From Carboxylicivirga litoralis (GTDB taxonomy: Bacteria; Bacteroidota; Bacteroidia; Bacteroidales; Marinilabiliaceae): DNA of 64,000 bases. Each line of letters opens with the position of its first letter. The stretch's first letter is position 1. Position numbers and translations under genes: made by a program. Location: NCBI RefSeq assembly GCF_025499605.1, contig NZ_JAFMVC010000002.1, positions 248,001 through 312,000 on the forward strand, written 5' to 3'. Below, in pieces: positions 58,001 to 64,000 of the stretch. The notes beneath the pieces are model-generated. The model searched no databases and was not told the DNA's origin. It saw only the letters and a list, made by a program, of their open reading frames with translations.

Positions 58001-58903
58001 TTTTATATACCTGGCCTGGTAACTAACGATGAAGATCAGAAACACACTAAGAGTACGCCATTGTTAGTGGTAGCTATTCATGAGAATGATTCAACTTATC
58101 GGATCGAACAAGAGGTGGAAGAGGAAGAGATGTCACCATTCATGCAACAACTTAAGGGGCGCTTAAATATTGAAATACCACGAAGTACCTGGCTCAAGAG
58201 TGATGATATGAATATTGAAATTAGTGGAGATATGGATGTGGCAAAAACGGCTGATTATTTCGAGCTGTTCGGCGACGTGGAGGTGGTTAGGGGTTATTAT
58301 ATTCTTTACGGACGCAAGTTTAATATTGAAGAAGGAATCATCACATTTATGGGTGGTGAAACACTAGATCCGCGTTTAGAAGTAAGTGCCGATTATGTTT
58401 TCAGGGGGAGTGATAAGGAAAAGCACACGCTTGAACTTTCCATATCGGAATATTTATCGGAACCTGAGATCAGCTTTACATTAGATGGCGTGTCAATCTC
58501 ACAGTCGGATGCCGTTTCTATAATGGTATTTGGCAAAACCATGGATGAATTAAGTTACGATGGACAAAATGGAATTGTCGGTTCTGTTGGGTCTAATATG
58601 CTGGCCAATATGGTAACATCCTCTTTGAATAATACTATTGGACAACGCTTTAAGTTGGATATGATAGAAGTTAATTCAACGCAGAATTGGGAAACAGCTG
58701 CTTTTGTGGTTGGAAAATACATCACTAACGATTTGTTTGTCATTTATCAGCGAGGATTTGGAGAAACTGAGGATGATGAAATTACACCAGAATCCATCAC
58801 GCTTGAATATGAATTAAGTAAAGTTTTATTCTTTCGATTGCAAAGTGGTAGTTCCAAAACATCAGGATTTGATGTAATTTTGAAATTCGAATCATCTAAA
58901 TAG
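55064..58903 (+). CDS. tamB: TamB-like inter-membrane bridging protein (DUF490)
   Basis: 1279 residues. A single N-terminal membrane anchor (about residues 7-26, LLFIGLLIVLLIGALAY) precedes a very long beta-repeat taco-like groove and the diagnostic C-terminal TamB domain (about 960-1279: WLKSDDMNIEISGDMDVAKT, VVRGYYILYGRKFNIEEGII, SISQSDAVSIMVFGKTMDEL). AsmA-like proteins of this type bridge inner and outer membranes and are implicated in phospholipid transport and outer-membrane protein insertion. It starts 1 base after the TamA-like stop, so translational coupling is likely. Confidence 0.93.
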   Translation: MLKKLFKYLLLFIGLLIVLLIGALAYTQTASFREFLRVKVLEVANPYFNGKLAIGRIDGNLYNSIHLSNVALTEGDSTVLSIDSVYLNYRLVDLSTKHIQLDTVFFQSPQFNLWYKDSTTLHLMYVFDKIIEIANSTPSNFPIILDVKDIAFEDGQGKYQLSYGKEPIVFQKINMEASGYFKKEHVELTLHAMNIKTDNPDFELQQGRFHALKQRSIIQADSIYLKTRASELSADVRYVSNNDFKLRLEANPLDKSDVVTFLPDLPLRSISELKFGLESDDEVLQCDVLLAKGRKHVGLNGSFFNLPEALKDSSQTSEYNAIMFFNEFVPEEWFEIDQTGAFLNGSLAVDGDNVFDYKSDVNVKARFNHSSYQNTVADTLHFDASQVNKLIKAETLVVYNNSHSEGHLTINDLYETPVYSANFMTRNLDIGAIQPSAKNTIVNGHIVLSGRHILSDERNFITHAELYDSKVYDIGVDTVVLRSAFKGTSLRIDTLAFIVQDNTVISSGTVDFDTFDFDTQTKIRSRYLGFLKKFDVPEFSFNEANLNLSLAGNLDSVSYQGEMSVFNFGYDSMYVDIINANAMGRYQPDSLSARGVISLLKFSNQGQNLDSLRLQFDYANNSLWTLINLAREDTIRASVESELSIQDTVELHLAAAEVEFPWTHFYLTDARQMLKYHNSSLLIDGLEIKDKDNEDFSLRANGSLSANNVENFELDMDNLNLHLFNHFIESSDSIGGQLSLAAKLMGSPDSVILKGDYQLRNIYFNEIVAPKLEGHLAYAVDTFAVDVWSPDLDSTVYANAHLPIKLILDSAGYSMKVPETFKAEVVVDSLEVVTPDIPEFAHVKAGILVDGKVRAEGAFDKPLFYGQINLDNGFVDDHEQGVYYKDVHGQLVFRENNLNVDTFYIGSTKGYYASKGHLLFDSTLVSGKIIASNIETDIKNFQVVQHKNYDVNISGNPHYRSDIEGEPRFGGGILVNRSSFYIPGLVTNDEDQKHTKSTPLLVVAIHENDSTYRIEQEVEEEEMSPFMQQLKGRLNIEIPRSTWLKSDDMNIEISGDMDVAKTADYFELFGDVEVVRGYYILYGRKFNIEEGIITFMGGETLDPRLEVSADYVFRGSDKEKHTLELSISEYLSEPEISFTLDGVSISQSDAVSIMVFGKTMDELSYDGQNGIVGSVGSNMLANMVTSSLNNTIGQRFKLDMIEVNSTQNWETAAFVVGKYITNDLFVIYQRGFGETEDDEITPESITLEYELSKVLFFRLQSGSSKTSGFDVILKFESSK

Positions 58904-58910
58904 TTTAGCT

Positions 58911-61118
58911 ATGATGAATGTTAAGGAAATTAAGGCTTCCCATAAAGAAATTTGCCTGCTTTTATCTGAAAAAAAAATCAAAGATAGCCTGGATCAGATT
59001 CAGGTTTTGGTTAAAGAGTCACAGAATGGCGATTTAATTGATAATCATTATAATATTGAATTTACCTATAAAAATATTCTTAAGTATACGGTTGAGGGGA
59101 TTACCGACCCTGAGCGGCAAAAAGTGTATAATCACCTGTTAAGAGATGTTTATCACCTTGCCGATAAAGTGTGTGATGTGTTGTTAAGTCAATATTCGGG
59201 CGAGTTTGTTTACGAGGAACGAAAGGAACAGGGCGACCTTAATTTCCAGATTGCTATTGATGAAATTAACTCAATTTGGAGTTCGATTGAATTGCAAAAA
59301 GTTGTCGATTCCAACGCCGAGAACAAACCTGAATTGCAGACGGCTGTTAATAAGCTGTTCAATCAAATATGGTCAGTTTCGGCAATAGGTGGCGCTAATA
59401 AGGCTTTGTTGCGCGAATTTGTTGATAAAAGCACAATTCCATTGCATTACAAAGCAACCATTGTTGGGGCCATCAACTTATCGTTAATGCGCGATTTTTC
59501 CTTTGACTATATACACTTGTTAATTGAGTTAAGTACACATTCTGACGATGAAATTAGTGCAAGGACATTGGTGGCGCTTTTATTGGCACTTAATAAGTAC
59601 GATGCCCGTTTGCCATTATACCCTGAGTTGTATACTCAATTATTTATGACGATTGAAGAAGCAGGATTGCAAACGTTGATTCAAAGCATAGCTATACAGT
59701 TGATAAGAACACGTGAGACAGAGCGGATATCGAAAAAACTGAATGATGAAATTCTGCCAGAGGTGGTGAAGATGCATCCTAAATTAAAGGATAAGCTGGA
59801 TTTAGATAATCTGATCAGTGATAATTTGACTGAAGGTAAAAATCCAGATTGGGAAGATGTGTTTAAAGACTCACCCAACCTGATGGATAAAATGGAAGAA
59901 CTGACTCAATGGCAAATGGAGGGAGCTGACGTATTCCTTTCCACATTTAAGCACCTTAAACACTTTTCATTTTTTAATGAAATTAGCAATTGGTTGATGC
60001 CATTTTATCCAACACATCCCGATGTACAACAAGCTCTATTTAAGGAGGATGCCGTTTTTAGTAGTCAATCTTTGCTCGATGGTCTAGCCTCATCTCGTTT
60101 TTTATGCAATTCTGATAAATACTCGCTTATACTGAGTATTCCACACATGCCGGGTATGCAAAAGGAAATGATGGGACAAATGTTTTCGGCGGAGATAGAG
60201 CAAATGGTGGAATTGCAAAAAGATGAGCAGATGTTGCAGGCTAATCAAAAGAAGTTGGTGGCGAGCAATCAGTTTATTCAGGATTTATATCGTTTGTTAA
60301 AAGTGCACCCACAGAAGCACCAGTTTGAGGATGTTTTTGCCCAGAAAATGGATTTTTATAACCGATGGTTTTTTAGCCAGATGCTGGACGATTCGGATTC
60401 GTTGCGTGATATAAGTGAGTATTATTTTAAGAAGAACTATTTTGAAGATGCTTTAGAGATATTTCAGAAGATAGCTGATAAGGAAAAAAACAATAAGCAA
60501 GTTCTTCAAAAGATGGCTTATTGTTACCAGCAAACAAAGCAATATGAAAAGGCCTTGTGCTATTATCAGCAGGCCGAGTTGTTGGGTTCTCAGAGCGTTT
60601 GGAACAAAAAGAAGATTGCTCTGTGTTACCGACATCTGAATGATCCTCAGAAGGCATTGGATTACTACAAAGAAGCTGAGAAATTAGATGCAGAGAATTT
60701 GCATACACAAGTGTCTATTGGTCAGTGTTTGCTTGAGTTGGAGGATTTTTCTGAAGCATTAAAGTATTATTTTAAAGTCGAATATCTCGATCCGGGTAAT
60801 AATAAAGTAGGGAGACCAATTGCTTGGTGTTCTTTTGTGGAAGGTAAATTTGAACAAGCCGAGAAATACTACCATAAGCTGATTGTAACTGAAAAAAATA
60901 AGCACGATTTAATCAACTTGGGGCATACTTTGTGGTGCCAAAAAAAGCGCAAAGAGGCTCTGTCGTTCTACCAGCAAAGTATACAATTGCCTAATCATTC
61001 ATTAAAAGAGTTTATCGTCACCTTTATGGCCGATGTGCCATATCTGAAAATGCATGGAATCGATTCTGGAGATATTCCTTTGATGCTGGATCAGGTGCGA
61101 TATTCACTTGAAAGCTAA
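58911..61118 (+). CDS. Large TPR-repeat protein
   Basis: 735 residues, no signal peptide. Residues 1 to about 500 are mostly alpha-helical without a family I recognise (IKASHKEICLLLSEKKIKDS, helices rich in Leu/Glu/Lys). From about residue 503 six or so TPR units follow (FEDALEIFQKIADKEKNNKQ, YEKALCYYQQAELLGSQS, PQKALDYYKEAEKLDAENLH, FSEALKYYFKVEYLDPGNN). It lies 7 bases after tamB in the same orientation, suggesting an accessory cytoplasmic role with the Tam pair, but this is only inferred from context. Confidence 0.85.
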   Translation: MMNVKEIKASHKEICLLLSEKKIKDSLDQIQVLVKESQNGDLIDNHYNIEFTYKNILKYTVEGITDPERQKVYNHLLRDVYHLADKVCDVLLSQYSGEFVYEERKEQGDLNFQIAIDEINSIWSSIELQKVVDSNAENKPELQTAVNKLFNQIWSVSAIGGANKALLREFVDKSTIPLHYKATIVGAINLSLMRDFSFDYIHLLIELSTHSDDEISARTLVALLLALNKYDARLPLYPELYTQLFMTIEEAGLQTLIQSIAIQLIRTRETERISKKLNDEILPEVVKMHPKLKDKLDLDNLISDNLTEGKNPDWEDVFKDSPNLMDKMEELTQWQMEGADVFLSTFKHLKHFSFFNEISNWLMPFYPTHPDVQQALFKEDAVFSSQSLLDGLASSRFLCNSDKYSLILSIPHMPGMQKEMMGQMFSAEIEQMVELQKDEQMLQANQKKLVASNQFIQDLYRLLKVHPQKHQFEDVFAQKMDFYNRWFFSQMLDDSDSLRDISEYYFKKNYFEDALEIFQKIADKEKNNKQVLQKMAYCYQQTKQYEKALCYYQQAELLGSQSVWNKKKIALCYRHLNDPQKALDYYKEAEKLDAENLHTQVSIGQCLLELEDFSEALKYYFKVEYLDPGNNKVGRPIAWCSFVEGKFEQAEKYYHKLIVTEKNKHDLINLGHTLWCQKKRKEALSFYQQSIQLPNHSLKEFIVTFMADVPYLKMHGIDSGDIPLMLDQVRYSLES

Positions 61119-61130
61119 CGGAATTAGGGT

Positions 61131-61517
61131 ATGGCTAAGAAGAAGATAAGTTGGGAGTTGTATAGTTATGGCGAATACAGTCGATGGGAACGTACATCGA
61201 AGAAACTACCGAAACTACTGAAAATAACCGATGAGATTCGGATTCAACCAGACATTGAGTTTGGTTACGTGGTTAAAATTAAAGGAGCAAAAGGTAAAGT
61301 CGTCGAGTTTAAAATTGAACATCCGCCATTTACGGATGAGCAAGGGAAAGTCCAGCCACCCTTTAAAGGGCAGTACTTTATTAATTCAAATGATTACGAA
61401 TTTTTTCTGGGAGATACTGTGTGGGAACCGTTTGATGATAAGGTAGGAAAATGGGTTCTTACAACATGGTTAGATGGTAAAATATTAGCAGAAAAGACAA
61501 TTACGCTTTACCTGTAA
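61131..61517 (+). CDS. DUF3859-like small protein
   Basis: 128 residues, no signal peptide or membrane helix. The sequence is beta-rich with Trp/Gly strands (FGYVVKIKGAKGKVVEFKIE, IEHPPFTDEQGKVQPPFKGQ, WVLTTWLDGKILAEKTITL). It resembles DUF3859 proteins, particularly the C-terminal W-x4-DGKxLAEK pattern, but I am not certain. It lies 12 bases after the TPR gene, so it is the last gene of the tamA operon. Its stop is 2 bases from that of a convergent small gene. Confidence 0.75.
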   Translation: MAKKKISWELYSYGEYSRWERTSKKLPKLLKITDEIRIQPDIEFGYVVKIKGAKGKVVEFKIEHPPFTDEQGKVQPPFKGQYFINSNDYEFFLGDTVWEPFDDKVGKWVLTTWLDGKILAEKTITLYL

Positions 61518-61519
61518 TA

Positions 61520-61663
61520 TTAGCTCATTAAAACCATGATTAAGAACATGATAAACCCTAAAAGGGCAATGATTAATGCTACTTCAATTATTGAATAGAT
61601 TAATATTTTCCGTTTAAGTTTTAATGTAATATCTGTTTCTTTCTTCATTTTCTTCTTATCCAT
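61520..61663 (-). CDS. Small single-helix membrane protein, 47 residues
   Basis: Found by translating the minus strand of the gap. The product starts MDKKKMKKETDITLKLKRKI (strongly basic), then a hydrophobic stretch ending GFIMFLIMVLMS. One inner-membrane helix with its N terminus inside is predicted. An exact -7 element (TATGTTTG on the minus strand) lies 26 bases upstream, which supports transcription. Function unknown. It is convergent with the DUF3859-like gene. Confidence 0.6.
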   Translation of the reverse strand: MDKKKMKKETDITLKLKRKILIYSIIEVALIIALLGFIMFLIMVLMS

Positions 61664-61689
61664 TTGTAGTAGGTACTATCCTCAATGTA

Positions 61690-61697
61690 CAAACATA
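61690..61697 (-). promoter_or_regulatory. -7 promoter element for the small membrane protein gene
   Basis: The minus strand reads TATGTTTG, an exact TAnnTTTG match, 26 bases before the ATG at 61663. No clear -33 element. Confidence 0.45.
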
Positions 61698-61862
61698 CAA
61701 GGCTTGACGAGAAAATCAAGATGCTTTAACAGTAATTAACAGGAGATTGACGTTTTTTAACCGTAAGAGATAAAAAAGTATCAATACAGTCCTAAATGAT
61801 GACTCACTAATATCATATTATCAGATATCAGCTTTGTTTTGACTAAATTGTAACTATTGCCC

Positions 61863-63608
61863 TTAGCTTAGGTGTTTCTTCATTTTTCTGATTAAGTCTT
61901 CGGGCTGAAATGGTTTACTAATATAATCATCCATACCTGTAGCCAAACAACGTTCTTTGTCTTCAGGAAAAGCATTGGCTGTAACGGCAATAATTGGTGT
62001 GTGCGTGCCGGTGCTCTTCTCAATCTGACGAATTTTTTCAGTGGCCTTAAACCCGTCCATAATTGGCATTTGAACATCCATTAAAATTAAGTCGTATTTG
62101 ACTTTACCAAACTTGTCGAGAGCCTCTTTACCATTAAACGCTACCTCAATCTTCTTGACTTCATCTTTAATGTATAAAATGATAATTTGTTGGTTGCTAA
62201 AGTTATCTTCTACTAAAAGAATATTAGCATCTGCAATATCCACGACTGGTTTGAAGTAGTTTTCAGATTGCTTGGTTGGTGGCTTTATGCTTTCAATGGA
62301 TTGGCTTTGGTTGTTTTCTTTAAAAGTAGCTGTAAATTCTATCACCGTTTTTACCGAATCGGGGATGATGTCGATGTGATTGCCATCCATCTCAATAATT
62401 TTTTGAGTGATGCCTAAATCAAGCAGGTTGATATATTTCGAACGGTTCAGGTGTATAACATCGCTTGAGTGAATAGCATCTTCGCCAAGCTGAGATTTTG
62501 GCATTGGTACCACTGTGTTGCTAATAATCCTGAATTTTAACACCAGCTTGTTTGGTAATGTTTCTTTGCGCGAAACTTCAATTGTTATGTCTTTTAATTC
62601 TGATTTATTGTATTTCAATAAGCTGTTGAGCAGGTTAAGAAATATCTGCTTGACTTTAATGCTGTTGCCGATAAGGTTGGTTGGTATATCGGCCGAAAGA
62701 GAGAGGCTGAACTTTTTCTTTTCCTGATCGTCCTGGAATAACTTGATCGTATTATTGATGGTTGAATACAGGTTGAAACTAACTTCTTCAGTTGGTATCT
62801 GGCTGAAATTGGTTTTAGAGGCAGCCACCATGTTATTAACTACGTTTACCAAGTTGTTTGATGAAGCATGAATAGTATTAATGTAATCACGTTGATCATC
62901 ACTTAAGTTGGTCTTTTCAAGTATATCAATAATGCCGGTTATGTTGCTAAGAGGTGTGCGGATTTGATGCGACAGTTTTGATATTAATTCCTCCTGCGTT
63001 TTATTAAAGTTTTGAGAATCTAATACTCGTCGTTCTTTTCTTAGTATGATTTCTGTATAGGTAAAGTGTATGGCATATGTTGTAATGAAAAAGAAGGTGT
63101 AAAAGCCAATAAAAACAATCTTTTCCGTTAATGAATATTCTCTTGCCAGTTCAATCCATCCGTAGTTATTAATCACAAGTACTACAATGGCAATTAAAAC
63201 CAGGAATAATAAAGAAAAGATTGAACCTCTTCGCATTCCCATCAATGAAATAATGAATGGTGGGAATAAAGCTGTCCATATAATATCAATACCTGTACTG
63301 CTGCCAAATACAACAAAGTACAAAAACGTGACGCTTGAGAAGAAAAACAATGAATGTTGCATGCCTTTAGCCATGGAGTTTCGACTTAGGTATACAAAGT
63401 GGAATGCAAAAATCAAACTTAATGTTAATAAGGGAATTGCAAAAAATATATCTTCATTTCGTAAACAGATGATTCCCTCGATAAATACAATGCAGAATAG
63501 AAAAAAGTTAATCAGATTATTGATGAGCATTGGTGTTTGCTCTTCATCGTCAACTTTTGCCTTATTTTCTGATTTAAATAATAAAAGAAATCTATTTAAT
63601 AGTTTCAT
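61863..63608 (-). CDS. Hybrid histidine kinase with degenerate ATP-binding domain
   Basis: 581 residues. About six membrane helices (residues ~30-185), then a HisKA dimerisation domain with phospho-His214 (KLSHQIRTPLSN). The following CA-domain region is degenerate: the N box reads NLLNSLLKYN (about 325-334) where Asn is expected at the fifth position but Ser occurs; the G1 region has IISNTVVPMP instead of DxGxG; the G2 region has NLLDLGITQKII without the glycine-rich pattern. The C-terminal receiver is intact: Glu467/Asp468, phosphoacceptor Asp511 (LILMDVQMPIMDG), Thr543, Lys565. It probably cannot autophosphorylate. It may act as a phosphatase, phosphotransfer scaffold or heterodimer partner. 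Confidence 0.88.
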   Translation of the reverse strand: MKLLNRFLLLFKSENKAKVDDEEQTPMLINNLINFFLFCIVFIEGIICLRNEDIFFAIPLLTLSLIFAFHFVYLSRNSMAKGMQHSLFFFSSVTFLYFVVFGSSTGIDIIWTALFPPFIISLMGMRRGSIFSLLFLVLIAIVVLVINNYGWIELAREYSLTEKIVFIGFYTFFFITTYAIHFTYTEIILRKERRVLDSQNFNKTQEELISKLSHQIRTPLSNITGIIDILEKTNLSDDQRDYINTIHASSNNLVNVVNNMVAASKTNFSQIPTEEVSFNLYSTINNTIKLFQDDQEKKKFSLSLSADIPTNLIGNSIKVKQIFLNLLNSLLKYNKSELKDITIEVSRKETLPNKLVLKFRIISNTVVPMPKSQLGEDAIHSSDVIHLNRSKYINLLDLGITQKIIEMDGNHIDIIPDSVKTVIEFTATFKENNQSQSIESIKPPTKQSENYFKPVVDIADANILLVEDNFSNQQIIILYIKDEVKKIEVAFNGKEALDKFGKVKYDLILMDVQMPIMDGFKATEKIRQIEKSTGTHTPIIAVTANAFPEDKERCLATGMDDYISKPFQPEDLIRKMKKHLS

Positions 63609-63873
63609 CTGTCAGTAATTTAGATTATTCATCATGTGTGGGTCGGGTATCAGTAACTAAATAACGTTTGGTATGCGCTTAGTGTTTAAGTTGGCCTATC
63701 CCATTGTTTGTCTAGTTTCCTAAAACAAAAATAAACTAATAACTCACTTAATTAATAATTAAGAAGCTTTTTTTACCGATTTGCAAAATAATATGATTTT
63801 GATGTAACCGTTTACTAAAGTAATCGCGTATGATGCAAAATAACTTAATGAAAAGACAAAAAAAGTTTGAAAT

Positions 63874-64000
63874 ATGAAGAAGATACTAACGACTGTATGT
63901 TGCTTAATTGCTGTAAGTGGTGTTTTTGCCAAAGAGCACATGCCAACAAAAGAGGAATACAAAGCTTTCTTAAACACAAAAACACTTGTTGTGATGGATG
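63874..64000 (+). CDS. Hypothetical secreted protein, N-terminal part (truncated by window edge)
   Basis: Only the first 42 codons are inside the window. They start MKKILTTVCCLIAVSGVFAK, a clear Sec signal peptide with cleavage after about residue 19, then EHMPTKEEYKAFLNTKTLVV. I do not recognise the family from this fragment. In the 265-base gap upstream (63609-63873) I see no other gene or clear promoter. Confidence 0.7.
   Translation, partial: MKKILTTVCCLIAVSGVFAKEHMPTKEEYKAFLNTKTLVVMD

Noticed and set aside
63187-63618. Plus-strand frame of 143 residues
   Set aside because: It is antisense to the membrane helices of the hybrid kinase.

Overview
This window is chromosomal DNA of a Bacteroidota bacterium. 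The evidence is a complete type IX secretion core (gldJ, porU, porV), Bacteroidota-type promoters (TAnnTTTG at -7, in one case with TTTG at -33), gene starts that mostly lack a Shine-Dalgarno sequence, a zinc-free L36, and one uninterrupted fusA-S10-spc-alpha ribosomal run. Lone hutH, TamA/TamB, choloylglycine hydrolase, PorU and hybrid sensor proteins suggest a Bacteroidales/Marinilabiliales-like environmental or anaerobic lineage; that placement is inference.

Layout. 1-15625: the 3' end of fusA, then 29 tightly packed plus-strand genes for ribosomal proteins plus secY, map, infA and rpoA. The only sizeable gap, between rpsK and rpsD, may hold an RNA regulatory structure. 15630-18560: enolase and a mitochondrial-type citrate synthase, each between strong hairpin terminators. 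18726-21998: a large beta-propeller sensor ending in a PP2C (SpoIIE) phosphatase. 22164-26871: minus-strand ychF, hutH and hisS, separated by terminators and by repeat-rich spacer DNA. 27080-30546: small accessory and signalling genes: a lipoprotein, a 59-residue winged-helix protein, a PAS-HTH regulator, a WbuC-like cupin and a response regulator fused to an adenylate cyclase. 30604-32289: ettA. 32753-35812: an exported Ntn amide hydrolase plus an exported amidohydrolase with a Cys/His-rich tail. 35917-38530: marC, three identical tRNA-Val(UAC) genes and folC. 38611-45369: phoH-like ATPase, then mtaB, suhB, a lipid-A-type acyltransferase and a GT2 glycosyltransferase, converging on murF. 45465-52265: divergent gldJ and porU-porV. 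52334-61517: ispF, a thioredoxin-like protein, tamA (TTG start), tamB, a TPR protein and a DUF3859-like gene. 61520-63608: a 47-residue membrane protein and a hybrid histidine kinase whose ATP-binding domain looks degenerate. The window ends inside a new secreted-protein gene at 63874.

How the genes fit together. Roughly the left quarter is the translation core. The right third is largely envelope biogenesis: peptidoglycan (murF), lipid A-type acylation, glycosylation, T9SS cargo processing (PorU/PorV with GldJ), and TamA/TamB envelope transport. Short sensory genes lie between these blocks. I found no CRISPR array, rRNA, insertion sequence or prophage. The most interesting leads are the apparent pseudokinase hybrid sensor, the Cys/His tail on the exported amidohydrolase, the candidate S4 leader RNA, the previously uncalled small genes, and the exact-consensus promoters.
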